Position numbers and translations under genes: made by a program. Of a stretch of 42,918 bases of DNA, positions 15,493 to 28,014 are shown piece by piece (position 1 is the stretch's first letter; each line of letters opens with the position of its first letter). This stretch comes from Candidatus Aristotella avistercoris. GTDB lineage: Bacteria > Bacillota > Clostridia > Oscillospirales > Ruminococcaceae. Under the pieces are notes generated by a model, which did not search any database, was not told where the DNA came from, and saw only the letters and a program-made list of their open reading frames with translations. The stretch is taken from assembly GCA_904397835.1 (NCBI GenBank), contig CAJFOV010000041.1:1-42918 (forward strand). The letters run 5' to 3'.

Positions 15493-18129
15493 CTACTTGT
15501 TGCGAGGATATTTGATGGCAGCCTGTGCTGCAGCCAGCCGTGCAATGGGAACGCGGAAGGGGCTGCAGGAGACATAGGTGAGACCTGTCTTGTGGCAGAA
15601 CTCCACCGAGGAGGGATCGCCGCCGTGCTCACCGCAGATGCCCAGCTTAATGTCCGGGCGGGTCTGGCGGCCCAGCTTGCAGGCCATATCCACCAGGCGG
15701 CCCACGCCCACCTGATCCAGACGGGCAAAGGGATCCTGCTCGTAGATCTTGTTGTCATAGTAGTAGCCCAGGAACTTGCCAGCGTCATCCCGGCTGAAGC
15801 CAAAGGTCATCTGGGTCAGATCGTTGGTGCCAAAGGAGAAGAACTCCGCATCCTTGGCAATCTGATCCGCTGTAAGGGCGGCTCTGGGAATCTCGATCAT
15901 GGTGCCGACCTTGTAGTGCAGATCCAGACCGGACTGGGCGATGATGGCATCGGCGGTCTTGACAACGATCCGTTTGACAAAGACCAGTTCCTTTTCCTCA
16001 CCCACCAGGGGAATCATAATCTCAGGCACCACGTTCCAATCGGGATGCTTCTTCTGGGTGTTGATGGCGGCCTCAATGACAGCCTGGGTCTGCATCTCTG
16101 CAATCTCCGGGAAGGAGACAGCCAGGCGGCAACCACGGTGGCCCATCATGGGGTTGACCTCGTGGAGGGAGGCGATGACATTCTTGAGCTCCGCCACTTC
16201 CATATTCATATCCTGGGCCAGGGCCACGATGTCCTCCTCATTGGTGGGCAGGAACTCGTGCAGCGGGGGATCCAAGTACCGGATGGTGACCGGGCGTCCA
16301 CCCATGGCCTCGTAGATGGCCTCAAAGTCCCCTCTCTGCATGGGGAGGAGCTTGGCAAGGGCGGTCTTGCGTTGCTCAGTGGTCTTGGAGACGATCATCT
16401 CCCGTACCGCCTTGATGCGGTCGCCCTCAAAGAACATGTGCTCCGTGCGGCACAGGCCGATGCCCTCGGCGCCAAAGGCCACTGCCTGGGCAGCATCTCT
16501 GGGGGTATCAGCATTGGTGCGCACACCCAGATCACGAAACTCATCGGCCCACTTCATCAAAGTCTCAAACTGACCGGAAATGGAGGCGGGGACGGTTTTG
16601 ATGGCCTGAGCGTAGATGTTTCCGGTGGAGCCATCCAAGGAGATATAGTCCCCCTCTTTGACCACAACGCCGTTGACTTCAAAATATTTTTCCTCTTCGT
16701 GCATGGTAATATCACCGCAGCCGGAGACGCAGCAGGTGCCCATACCACGGGCAACCACAGCGGCGTGGGAGGTCATGCCGCCCCGCACGGTCAGAATGCC
16801 CTCTGAGGCGTGCATTCCCTCGATGTCCTCAGGGGAGGTCTCCAGACGGACCAGCACCACCTTTTCGCCCCGGGCGGACCAGGCGGCAGCGTCAGCGGCA
16901 GTAAAGACCACACGGCCGCAGGCGGCGCCGGGGGAGGCAGGCAGGGCAGAGGCCACCGGTTTAGCAGCCTTTAATTCAGCGGCGTCAAACTGGGGATGCA
17001 GCAGAGCATCCAGTTGCTTGGGATCCACCATGCAGACGGCCTGCTCTTTGGTGATCATCCCCTCGTCCACCAGGTCACAGGCGACACGCAGAGCAGCCGC
17101 GGCGGTGCGCTTGCCGTTGCGGGTCTGGAGCATATAGAGTTTGCCGTTTTCGATGGTGAACTCCATATCCTGCATATCCTTGTAGTGTTTTTCCAGGGTG
17201 GTGGCGATGGTGGAGAACTGCTCATAGACATCGGGCATAATCTCTTTGAGTTGGTCGATGGTCTGGGGGGTGCGGATACCGGCCACAACATCCTCGCCCT
17301 GTGCATTGATAAGGAACTCGCCAAAGAGCTTGTTCTCACCGGTGGAGGGGCTGCGGGTGAAGGCAACGCCGGTACCGGAGGTGTTGCCCGTATTGCCAAA
17401 GACCATCATCTGGACATTGACGGCAGTGCCCCAGGAGGAGGGGATGTCGTTCATGCGGCGATAGTAGATGGCGCGGGGGTTGTCCCAGGAGCGGAATACG
17501 GCTTTGACAGCCTCCAGCAGCTGCTCCCTGGGATCGGAGGGGAAGTCAGTACCCTTGTGCTCTTTATAGAAGGCCTTGAAGCGCACAACCATCTCTTTCA
17601 GATCGTCGGCATCCAGCTCGGTGTCAAGGGTCACACCCTTTTTCTCCTTCATCTCATCGATGATCTTTTCAAACTCCTTCTTGGGCAGCTCCATGACCAC
17701 GTCAGAGAACATCTGAATAAACCGGCGGTAGGAGTCATAGGCAAAGCGGGGGTTCTGGGTGAGTGCGGCAAAGCCCTCCACCACCTCGTCATTCAGGCCC
17801 AGATTCAGGATAGTGTCCATCATGCCAGGCATGGAAGCTCTGGCGCCAGAGCGCACAGATACCAATAGGGGATTTTTGGCGTCGCCAAAGGTCTTGCCGG
17901 AGTGCTCCTCCAAGGTCTTCAGATTCTGGAAGATCTCCTCCACAATCTCAGGGGCAATGGTTTTGCCATCCTCATAGTAGCGGGTACAGGCTTCTGTGGT
18001 TACGGTAAATCCATAGGGAACCGGCATGCCGAGATTGGTCATCTCCGCAAGGTTGGCGCCCTTACCGCCCAACAGTTCCCGCATCGAGCCGTTGCCCTCA
18101 GAGAACAAGTAGACATATTTCTTGCTCAC
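15493..18129 (-). CDS. ppdK: Pyruvate, phosphate dikinase
   Basis: Interconverts pyruvate, ATP and phosphate with phosphoenolpyruvate, AMP and pyrophosphate, serving PPi-linked glycolysis or gluconeogenesis in anaerobes. Its 878 residues match the usual length. The N-terminal ATP-grasp domain begins with GGKGANLAEM. The central phosphohistidine domain carries the catalytic His in GGMTSHAAVVARGMGT (near residue 455), and the C-terminal PEP-binding barrel ends with GICGEHGGDPSSVEF, containing the active-site Cys. The start is GTG at 18129 with GGAGG ten bases upstream; a nearby ATG is out of frame. The regulatory kinase/phosphatase gene is not beside it. Confidence 0.97.
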   Translation of the reverse strand: MSKKYVYLFSEGNGSMRELLGGKGANLAEMTNLGMPVPYGFTVTTEACTRYYEDGKTIAPEIVEEIFQNLKTLEEHSGKTFGDAKNPLLVSVRSGARASMPGMMDTILNLGLNDEVVEGFAALTQNPRFAYDSYRRFIQMFSDVVMELPKKEFEKIIDEMKEKKGVTLDTELDADDLKEMVVRFKAFYKEHKGTDFPSDPREQLLEAVKAVFRSWDNPRAIYYRRMNDIPSSWGTAVNVQMMVFGNTGNTSGTGVAFTRSPSTGENKLFGEFLINAQGEDVVAGIRTPQTIDQLKEIMPDVYEQFSTIATTLEKHYKDMQDMEFTIENGKLYMLQTRNGKRTAAAALRVACDLVDEGMITKEQAVCMVDPKQLDALLHPQFDAAELKAAKPVASALPASPGAACGRVVFTAADAAAWSARGEKVVLVRLETSPEDIEGMHASEGILTVRGGMTSHAAVVARGMGTCCVSGCGDITMHEEEKYFEVNGVVVKEGDYISLDGSTGNIYAQAIKTVPASISGQFETLMKWADEFRDLGVRTNADTPRDAAQAVAFGAEGIGLCRTEHMFFEGDRIKAVREMIVSKTTEQRKTALAKLLPMQRGDFEAIYEAMGGRPVTIRYLDPPLHEFLPTNEEDIVALAQDMNMEVAELKNVIASLHEVNPMMGHRGCRLAVSFPEIAEMQTQAVIEAAINTQKKHPDWNVVPEIMIPLVGEEKELVFVKRIVVKTADAIIAQSGLDLHYKVGTMIEIPRAALTADQIAKDAEFFSFGTNDLTQMTFGFSRDDAGKFLGYYYDNKIYEQDPFARLDQVGVGRLVDMACKLGRQTRPDIKLGICGEHGGDPSSVEFCHKTGLTYVSCSPFRVPIARLAAAQAAIKYPRNK

Positions 18130-18242
18130 GTTTCATCGACCTCCATTTTTTTCATCTTGTTGTTTCGTGTGTGGAGAGGGGAAGGCCCCTTTCCACGTGC
18201 TTGGACGTTTGCTGTGACGCTATGGATTATATTTCAAAAACG

Positions 18243-18271
18243 ATTATATCAAATTCGCACGAAACTTTCCA
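18243..18271 (-). promoter_or_regulatory. Likely promoter of ppdK
   Basis: Minus-strand perfect -10 TATAAT (18243-18248) with a -35 TGGAAA (18266-18271) 17 bases away. A second TATAAT at 18226-18231 could also serve. Confidence 0.55.
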
Positions 18272-18340
18272 CCTTTCTGAGGCAAATGCTAAAACTTTTT
18301 TCCAGAAATACCGTACACGAAAAAAAACCGTGTAAAGTGC

Positions 18341-18368
18341 TTGCAAAACTGCAGAAAAATTGTAATAA
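18341..18368 (+). promoter_or_regulatory. Promoter of the glmU-prs-pth-mfd cluster
   Basis: -35 TTGCAA (18341-18346) and -10 TAATAA (18363-18368), 16 bases apart, about 100 bases before the first gene. Confidence 0.55.
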
Positions 18369-18471
18369 TAGAACATGATAAGAGGGAAAATATAGGGATG
18401 CCCAGAGATGTCTGGCTGACTCAGATGATCGAACACTTCATATGCTTTTGTATGCAAAGGAGGAATAACGA

Positions 18472-19653
18472 TTGGAATCTGTCTGTGCAGTCATTCTGGT
18501 GGCTGATCCAAAAAACAGCGCTGTCCATGGCCTGCAGGAGGTTCTCTTTTGGCCTATGGCCGCCTGGGTGGCCAATGCCTGCCACACGGCTCAGATAGGG
18601 GCGGTCTGCGCCTATGGCGCAGAGGAGCCCCAGGAGGACTGGGCGAAGGCTCTCATCTGGCAGGATCCAAAGGAGTTTTTGGCCGGGCGCACTGGAGCTG
18701 TTCTTCTGCTGCGGGGAGAGATGCCCCTGCTCACTGGGGAGCTGCTGCAGAAGTTGGTTCAGCTGCATCAAGAACGCGGCAACACCGTGACCGAAATGTT
18801 CAGTCAAGGTGGGGCCATTTATTGCGCAAAATCAGAATATCTTCATGAGAATTGGCAAATGGGAGAGGGGCTCTTCGCCTCCTTGACCAATGAGGCCCAG
18901 CGCGCCGGCGGAAGGATCCAACTGGTGGAGACCACCGATGGTGACGCTCTTTTTTGCCCCAAGGATCCTTGGGAACTGCTCCAACTGCGCAATCGGGCAA
19001 AGGATCTGCAGATTCAGCGCCTGTGCCGCCAAGGGGTTCAGGTTCTCTCCAGCGACGGGGTTCTCATCGCACCGGATGCCCAAGTGGGGGCGGGGACCGT
19101 TCTCTACCCTGGCACCATCTTAAAGGAACGTGTGAAAATTGGCGCCAATTGTGTCATCGGCCCCAACAGCCTGATTGAGAACAGCACAGTGGGGGATGAT
19201 ACGGTGGTCAACGCCTCCCAGATCTACTCCTCCCAGGTTGGGAACCGTGTAAAGATCGGTCCCTTTACACAGCTGCGGCCAGACTGCGTGGTCCACGACG
19301 GCGTGAAGATTGGGGATTTTGTGGAGTTGAAGAACTCCGTCATTGGCGAAAAAACCAGTGTGGCTCATCTGACCTACATTGGAGATTCCGATTTTGGCAA
19401 AAATATCAACGTGGGTTGCGGCGTGGTCACAGTCAATTACGACGGCATCCACAAACACCGCACCACAGTGGAGGACGATGTCTTCATCGGCTGCAACACC
19501 AACCTGGTGGCGCCTGTGACCATGCACAAGGGGTCCTATTCTGCGGCGGGTACCACAGTGACCCATGAGGTTCCCGAGTATGCGCTGGTTATCGGCCGTA
19601 GCCGCCAGGAGCTCAAGCCTGGCTGGGCTGTGGGCAAGCGGAAAAAGAAGTAA
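18472..19653 (+). CDS. glmU: GlmU-like acetyltransferase with degenerate uridylyltransferase domain
   Basis: A 393-residue relative of GlmU (usually about 455). The C-terminal left-handed helix domain (about 195-385) is intact. It has Arg269 (QLRPD), Lys287 (VELKNS), catalytic His299 (SVAHLTYIGD), the block NVGCGVVTVNYDG and the ending GWAVGKRKKK, so it should acetylate glucosamine-1-phosphate. The N-terminal nucleotidyltransferase domain is shortened by about 60 residues. The LAAGxGTRM loop is replaced by LVADPKNSA, PKVLH by QEVLF, the GTGHA loop is missing, and the metal aspartate position reads GEMP. UTP transfer looks impossible. Start is TTG 18472 with AAAGGAGG upstream. It heads the cluster with prs, pth and mfd. 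Confidence 0.85.
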   Translation: MESVCAVILVADPKNSAVHGLQEVLFWPMAAWVANACHTAQIGAVCAYGAEEPQEDWAKALIWQDPKEFLAGRTGAVLLLRGEMPLLTGELLQKLVQLHQERGNTVTEMFSQGGAIYCAKSEYLHENWQMGEGLFASLTNEAQRAGGRIQLVETTDGDALFCPKDPWELLQLRNRAKDLQIQRLCRQGVQVLSSDGVLIAPDAQVGAGTVLYPGTILKERVKIGANCVIGPNSLIENSTVGDDTVVNASQIYSSQVGNRVKIGPFTQLRPDCVVHDGVKIGDFVELKNSVIGEKTSVAHLTYIGDSDFGKNINVGCGVVTVNYDGIHKHRTTVEDDVFIGCNTNLVAPVTMHKGSYSAAGTTVTHEVPEYALVIGRSRQELKPGWAVGKRKKK

Positions 19654-19753
19654 CCTCTGGCCGGTCATAGCATCTGGCAAGGGGTGTGTTTTCAGGAAGT
19701 GGAAAGAGGAGAGGCCTCTTTTCGATCAATAGAGAAAAGGGAGTTTTTGCAAG

Positions 19754-20713
19754 ATGAACATTCACGGCAAGGATATCAAAGTGTTCAGTGCCAATTCCAA
19801 CCGCCAGGTTGCGGAGCGGATCGCCAAACAACTGGGGGTTCCCCTAGGAAAGTGTGAGGTCTCTACCTTTGCGGACGGGGAGATCAACGTACATATTGAG
19901 GAGTCCGTGCGCGGTTCCGATGTGTTTGTGGTACAGTCCACCTGTTCCCCGGTCAACAACAACCTCATGGAACTGCTGATTATGATCGATGCCCTCAAGC
20001 GCGCTTCGGCCGCCCGCATCACCGCCGTGATGCCCTACTTTGGCTATGCGCGCCAGGACCGCAAGTCCCGGGCCCGGGATCCCATCTCCGCAAAGCTGGT
20101 GGCAAACCTCATTGTGGCCGCCGGCGCCCAGCGGGTGCTGACCATGGATCTCCACGCCGCCCAGATCCAGGGCTTCTTTGATATCCCTGTGGATCACCTG
20201 CTGGGTGTGCCCATCCTTGCACCCTACTATATTGATAAGTTCAAGGACTGCATGGACCAGGTGGTCATTGTCTCCCCGGACTTTGGCTCCGTCACCCGTG
20301 CCAGAAAGTTCTCTGAAAAGTGCGGCAGCCCCATTGCCATTGTGGATAAACGCCGGCCCAAGCCCAATGTCTCCGAGGTGATGAACATCATCGGCGATGT
20401 GGCGGGCAAAAAGGTCATTCTGGTGGATGATCTCATTGACACGGCGGGGACCCTGTGCAACGCCGCAGAGGCCCTGCTGAGAATTGGCGGCGCCACAGAG
20501 ATCTACTGCTGCGCCACCCACGGTGTTCTCTCCGGCCCGGCCATTGAGCGGCTGCAGGCGAGCCCCATCAAAGAGCTGGTCCTGCTGGACACCATCCCTC
20601 TGCCCAAGGAGAAGCAGATCGACAAGATCACCGTGCTGCCTGTGGCCCCCGTCTTTGCCGAGGCCATTGAGCGCATCTATGAGGATAAGCCGGTCTCCCC
20701 TCTGTTTGTCTAA
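19754..20713 (+). CDS. prs: Ribose-phosphate pyrophosphokinase
   Basis: Makes PRPP from ribose-5-phosphate and ATP for purine, pyrimidine, histidine and NAD synthesis. The protein has 319 residues, standard for class I. Blocks seen: [18 protein letters not shown], the ATP-binding [10 protein letters not shown], the metal and catalytic segment [19 protein letters not shown], and the PRPP loop [11 protein letters not shown] near residue 220. AGGGAG lies upstream of the ATG. The order after glmU is the conserved Firmicutes arrangement. Confidence 0.97.
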   Translation: MNIHGKDIKVFSANSNRQVAERIAKQLGVPLGKCEVSTFADGEINVHIEESVRGSDVFVVQSTCSPVNNNLMELLIMIDALKRASAARITAVMPYFGYARQDRKSRARDPISAKLVANLIVAAGAQRVLTMDLHAAQIQGFFDIPVDHLLGVPILAPYYIDKFKDCMDQVVIVSPDFGSVTRARKFSEKCGSPIAIVDKRRPKPNVSEVMNIIGDVAGKKVILVDDLIDTAGTLCNAAEALLRIGGATEIYCCATHGVLSGPAIERLQASPIKELVLLDTIPLPKEKQIDKITVLPVAPVFAEAIERIYEDKPVSPLFV

Positions 20714-20763
20714 TGCAAATATTTTGCATGTTTTGTCTGCGCAACTGCATAACTGTTACATAG

Positions 20764-20797
20764 GCGGGATAGCTTGCTATCCCGCTTGTTTCTAGTG
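20764..20797 (+). terminator. Hairpin between prs and pth
   Basis: GCGGGATAG pairs with CTATCCCGC around a four-base loop, followed by TTGTTTCT. The broken T run suggests partial termination, leaving some read-through into pth and mfd. Confidence 0.6.
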
Positions 20798-20819
20798 GAA
20801 AACTGTAAGGAGAACAGCC

Positions 20820-21434
20820 ATGTTTGACTTGAAATCTCTCTTTTCCAGCCCCCCTGGCCCCACCGGTCCTGTGGAGTTTTTGGTGGTGGGCCTTGGTAAC
20901 CCCGGCTCCCAGTACGATGGGACAAGGCACAATGTGGGCTTTCGGGCGCTGGACTACCTGGCGCAGCAGTGCGCCTGCCCGGTGAAAAAGCTCAAATTCC
21001 AATCTCTCATTGGGGAGGCGACCATCGCCGGCAGGCGGGTGCTGCTTATGAAGCCCTCCACCTTTATGAACAACTCCGGCCAGGCGGTGCGGGACGCCAT
21101 CGCCTTCTATAAAATTCCTGTGGAACATGTGGTGGTCCTGTGTGACGACATCTCCCTGGATCCCGGCAAGATCCGCCTGCGCCGCAAGGGCAGTGCAGGG
21201 GGGCACAATGGGCTCAAGAGTATCATCTATCTCACCAACTCAGATGCCTTTCCCCGGATTAAGATCGGGGTGGGGGCAAAACCCCACCCGGACTACGACC
21301 TGGCCCGCTGGGTGTTGGGCCGCTTTTCGCCGGAGGATGACCAAAAAATTCAGGACCGGTTGCCGGACATTGCAAAGGCCGTGGAGCTCATTGTGGACGG
21401 AAACATTGAGCGGGCAATGAATCAATTTAATTAG
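20820..21434 (+). CDS. pth: Peptidyl-tRNA hydrolase
   Basis: Releases tRNA from stalled peptidyl-tRNA. The protein has 204 residues, with catalytic His in TRHNVGF, LMKPSTFMNNSG for substrate binding, the Asp in VLCDDISLDPGKIRLRRKG, and GGHNGLKSI. About 17 extra N-terminal residues (a Phe/Ser/Pro-rich segment) precede the usual FLVVGLGNPG start; the ATG at 20820 has AAGGAG about seven bases upstream, so the extension is probably translated. mfd follows with a 12-base gap. Confidence 0.96.
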   Translation: MFDLKSLFSSPPGPTGPVEFLVVGLGNPGSQYDGTRHNVGFRALDYLAQQCACPVKKLKFQSLIGEATIAGRRVLLMKPSTFMNNSGQAVRDAIAFYKIPVEHVVVLCDDISLDPGKIRLRRKGSAGGHNGLKSIIYLTNSDAFPRIKIGVGAKPHPDYDLARWVLGRFSPEDDQKIQDRLPDIAKAVELIVDGNIERAMNQFN

Positions 21435-21446
21435 GTGGTGTCTGCC

Positions 21447-24944
<3,498 letters not shown>

Positions 24945-24947
24945 CCC

Positions 24948-24977
24948 TGGACAAGGGGAAGGGGAGTGTTGTATAAT
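24948..24977 (+). promoter_or_regulatory. Promoter of the PrsA-like lipoprotein gene
   Basis: -35 TGGACA (24948-24953) and perfect -10 TATAAT (24972-24977) with 18-base spacing, directly after the mfd stop. The lipoprotein gene can thus be expressed independently of mfd. Confidence 0.7.
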
Positions 24978-25034
24978 GGGACTCAGATTCCGGTAAAAGT
25001 TGCCGGAAAAGAACAAGGCAGGAGGAAACCGCCC

Positions 25035-26144
25035 ATGAAGTTGAAAAGAAGCCTGTTGGCTTTTGTGCTGGCTTTCGTCTTGGTATTGACGGCAGCCGGC
25101 TGCCAGGAAGAGAACACCGATTGGTCCGCCGAATACCAGGGGGAGCGCCTCGCCCCGGGGGTCTATATCCTTCATATGATGACCGCCTACAATGAGGCAA
25201 GCACGAAGGTGCAGGAGAGCTCGTCCTCTTCTTCCTCATCCTCTGAGGATAGTTCTTCCAGTTCCTCCAGCAGCGGGGATGTGGATGTGCTCACCGCAGA
25301 AATTGACGGTGTCTCCGGTTCCCAGTGGATCATCAACCGCACCCAGGAGCTGGTCAAGGAGTACTACGCCGTGGAGGACAAGTTTGACGAGCTGGGTCTG
25401 GCCCTGGATGAGGAGGACGAGGACAACATCCGCTCCACCGTGGAAAATGCCTGGAGCTCCTATCAGGATTACTATGAGCAGAACGGCATCGGCAAGGCCT
25501 CTTTGACCCTGGTGGTGACAAATTCCGCCAAATCTCAAAAGATTTTTGAGAGCATCTACTATGAGGGCGGCACCGATCCGGTCTCCCAGGAGGAGATCAA
25601 CGAACAGCTGCTCCAGGATGTGAGCAAGGTGACCTTCTTCAGCATGCCCCTGACCAATGATGATGGCGATGCCATGTCCGATGAGGAGAAGACCCAGGCC
25701 CGGGAGCAGGTCCAGGGCTTTGTGGATCGAGTCAATGCCGGCGAGGATATTGATACCGTCATCGCTGAGTATGAGGGGGAGGAATCCACCCATGACCACA
25801 CACAGGAGGGGGTCCACGACCTGGTGATCTACCAGGATACCATGCAGAACTACTACACCTATGGCACCCTTTTCTCCGATGAGTTGATGGAGGCTGCCTT
25901 CAGTGGGGAGTACGGTGTGGCGCAGCTGGTGGAGGATTCCTCCAACCTGTACATGATCCTGCGCAAGGATGTACGGGAGGATGCGGATCTGCTGGAGTCC
26001 ATGACGCCCACTATCATTGAGGAGCTCAAGGGGGATGCGTTCGACGAGACCATTGCACAGTGGGGGACTGAGGTGACAGGCGTCACCTTCAATGGGGATG
26101 CGGTCAACTACTACACCCCAGATAAGCTCAATTTTGAGTCTTAG
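25035..26144 (+). CDS. PrsA/SurA-like lipoprotein with polyserine tracts
   Basis: A 369-residue exported lipoprotein. A signal peptide (MKLKRSLLAF, hydrophobic to residue 21) ends in TAAGC, so Cys23 would be lipidated. Residues 62-80 are almost all serine, in two runs split by Glu-Asp, encoded by mixed serine codons. A helical region (about 85-190) and a region around 190-300 with VSQEEINEQLL, VDRVNAGEDIDTVIAEY and LSGEYGV-like segments resemble foldase proteins with a peptidyl-prolyl isomerase domain, though the isomerase core is poorly conserved. AGGAGG precedes the ATG. A foldase next to mfd is common in Clostridia. Function is inferred. Confidence 0.8.
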   Translation: MKLKRSLLAFVLAFVLVLTAAGCQEENTDWSAEYQGERLAPGVYILHMMTAYNEASTKVQESSSSSSSSSEDSSSSSSSSGDVDVLTAEIDGVSGSQWIINRTQELVKEYYAVEDKFDELGLALDEEDEDNIRSTVENAWSSYQDYYEQNGIGKASLTLVVTNSAKSQKIFESIYYEGGTDPVSQEEINEQLLQDVSKVTFFSMPLTNDDGDAMSDEEKTQAREQVQGFVDRVNAGEDIDTVIAEYEGEESTHDHTQEGVHDLVIYQDTMQNYYTYGTLFSDELMEAAFSGEYGVAQLVEDSSNLYMILRKDVREDADLLESMTPTIIEELKGDAFDETIAQWGTEVTGVTFNGDAVNYYTPDKLNFES

Positions 26145-26188
26145 GAGTCCCAGAGATCTGTCCATAATCATAAACAGTGGCCAGAAAA

Positions 26189-26216
26189 CTGAAACCTCAA
26201 AGCGGTTGTATATGCT
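26189..26216 (+). promoter_or_regulatory. Promoter of the ROK-like kinase gene
   Basis: -35 CTGAAA (26189-26194) and -10 TATGCT (26211-26216), with 16-base spacing, about 57 bases before the start. Confidence 0.5.
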
Positions 26217-26272
26217 AAAATAAAGTGGGCGGGGCCCGGTGTGTGGTCCCACATACGACTGGAGGGAAGGGT

Positions 26273-27673
26273 ATGAAATTTTTGAATGTGGAGATTCCGG
26301 TAAAGAATCTCCCTGAGCTGGATGAAAGTTTTGTTCCCCTGGGGCTGTTTTTTGAACACTATGAGCGGGGGGCAACCAAACCCATCTGTATTGCGGTGGA
26401 GCGATCCGGCGGGCAGATTGGCACTTGGGAGACCAAGGTCTATGGCACACCGGAGATGGAGCAGGCAGACCGGTACCATGTGGACCGGTTGGTAAAATTT
26501 TTGCTGTGGAGCTGGGGCGGCTACAAGGTCACCATCTGTGGCGATGAAAAGCTGGCCCAGAGCATTCAGGCGGCTTATTCCAAGGATGGCAGCAGGGCCT
26601 TTGACAAAGGCTTTATGGAGCAGGTCTATGAGACGGAATTCGTGGTACAGAGCCTGCCCTACGCGCAAAGGCCCAAGGCGGTTCAGCGGGCAGAGAGCAT
26701 TGGCCGGCACACCAATGGTGCACGAATCGGCTTTGACGCCGGTGGCTCCGACCGCAAGGTCAGCGCTGTCATCGACGGGGAACCCATCTACAGTGAAGAG
26801 GTGGTCTGGTTCCCCAAGGTGATCTCCGACCCGGATTACCACTTCCAGGGGATTCTGGCTGCCTTCCACACAGCGGCGGCCAAAATTTTGGAGAAGGGCC
26901 GCAAGGTGGAGGGCATCGGTGTCTCCTCCGCCGGAGTATACATCGACAACCGCTGTATGGTGGCCTCCCTGTTTTTGAAGGTCCCGCCAGAGGTGTTTGA
27001 CCGCAAAGTCAAGAACATCTATACCCGGGCTGCCAAGGCCCTCTCGGATACGTTGGGCTATGAGGTACCGGTGGTAGTGGCCAATGACGGAGACGTCTCT
27101 GCCCTGGCCGGTGCCATGGGCCTGGGTGAGAACGGAATCATGGGCATTGCCATGGGGACCAGTGAGGCCGTGGGCTATGTGGATGCAGATGGCAACATCT
27201 GTGGCTGGCTCAATGAACTGGCCTTTGCCCCAGTGGATGGCCAGCCGGATGCCATGGAGGACGAGTGGAGCGGAGACATCGGCTGTGGAGTCAAGTACTT
27301 CAGCCAGGATGGTGTCATCAAACTGGCGCCTCGGGCAGGCATTTCATTGCATGGCGCTTCCCCTGCAGAAAAGCTCAAGGAGGTCCAGGCCCTGATGGAG
27401 CAGGGGGATCCCCGCGCGCAGAAGGTCTATGAGTCCATTGGCGTCTATTTGGGCCACACTTTGGCGCTGTATGCAAAGTTCTATGACATCCACCACGTAC
27501 AGATGATGGGCCGGGTCATGTCTGGAAAGGGTGGCGACATCATCTTGGATGTAGCAAGCAAGGTGCTGGAGGAGGAGTATCCCCACATCTCCTTCCGACC
27601 GGAGGCCCCCGACGAGAAGACCCGCCGGGTTGGCCAGAGTGCAGCTGCCGCCTCTCTGCCGGAGACACATTAA
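26273..27673 (+). CDS. ROK-like sugar kinase with an extra N-terminal domain
   Basis: A 466-residue protein. Residues about 153-450 form an actin-like ATPase fold with the first phosphate loop GFDAGGSDRK (153-162), VEGIGVSSAGVYIDN, and a catalytic-Asp block VVVANDGDVSALAG (267-280) corresponding to ROK NDANAAA. GIAMGTSEAVGYV is the second phosphate loop. The ROK zinc motif CGxxGC is not seen. Residues 1-150 (containing an RYHVDRLVKFLLWSWGG segment) are a separate domain I do not recognise. GGAGGG precedes the ATG. The phosphoryl acceptor is unknown and no sugar transporter lies nearby. It has its own promoter and terminator. Confidence 0.75.
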   Translation: MKFLNVEIPVKNLPELDESFVPLGLFFEHYERGATKPICIAVERSGGQIGTWETKVYGTPEMEQADRYHVDRLVKFLLWSWGGYKVTICGDEKLAQSIQAAYSKDGSRAFDKGFMEQVYETEFVVQSLPYAQRPKAVQRAESIGRHTNGARIGFDAGGSDRKVSAVIDGEPIYSEEVVWFPKVISDPDYHFQGILAAFHTAAAKILEKGRKVEGIGVSSAGVYIDNRCMVASLFLKVPPEVFDRKVKNIYTRAAKALSDTLGYEVPVVVANDGDVSALAGAMGLGENGIMGIAMGTSEAVGYVDADGNICGWLNELAFAPVDGQPDAMEDEWSGDIGCGVKYFSQDGVIKLAPRAGISLHGASPAEKLKEVQALMEQGDPRAQKVYESIGVYLGHTLALYAKFYDIHHVQMMGRVMSGKGGDIILDVASKVLEEEYPHISFRPEAPDEKTRRVGQSAAAASLPETH

Positions 27674-27690
27674 AATTATTTGAATCTATT

Positions 27691-27722
27691 GGGCCCTGGG
27701 AAACCGAGGGCCCTTATTTTTT
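27691..27722 (+). terminator. Terminator of the ROK-like kinase gene
   Basis: GGGCCCT pairs with AGGGCCC around a nine-base loop, followed by TTATTTTTTGG. It starts 18 bases past the stop. Confidence 0.8.
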
Positions 27723-27851
27723 GGCGTTTTCAAGAAACAGCTTGCAGGACTGCTGCGGTGGAGTGCCCCAACGCCGTGTGCTGTGGGAGATTTCCATCTC
27801 TCCTTTCCGCAAAGGTTGGATACGCGGCTCAGATGGCCCTGTGGAGCCGCC

Positions 27852-27880
27852 TTGCAACACCCCTTTGGCGAGCGTATAAT
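27852..27880 (+). promoter_or_regulatory. Promoter of the HAD phosphatase gene
   Basis: -35 TTGCAA (27852-27857) and perfect -10 TATAAT (27875-27880), 17 bases apart. Confidence 0.75.
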
Positions 27881-28014
27881 AAGAAGCAGTTGATCCCCAT
27901 CCTTTGGAGCGGCTGTATTGATTCGATAGAAGAGAAAAGCCGGAATGGAGGGATCAAATCATTCTGCGCAGATGGGGTTTCCCCACCTGCAGCCTATGGA
28001 TAGGAGGATGGCCC

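Larger units (their letters stand above)
18130..18471. other. Divergent intergenic region ppdK/glmU-like
   Basis: Promoters for both directions lie here. An inverted repeat, TACACG (18315-18320) with CGTGTA (18329-18334), spaced by eight bases, sits just before the plus-strand -35 box and could be an operator. No gene is seen. Confidence 0.45.
27674..28014. other. Intergenic region ROK-like kinase/HAD phosphatase
   Basis: It contains the upstream gene's terminator, about 130 bases without features, and the HAD promoter with a 130-base leader. An open frame at 27680-28003 overlaps the terminator and promoter and has no ribosome site, so it is not called. Confidence 0.5.

Noticed and set aside
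27680..28003. Open frame of 107 codons after the ROK-like kinase
   Set aside because: It overlaps a terminator and the HAD promoter, has no ribosome site and shows no family features.
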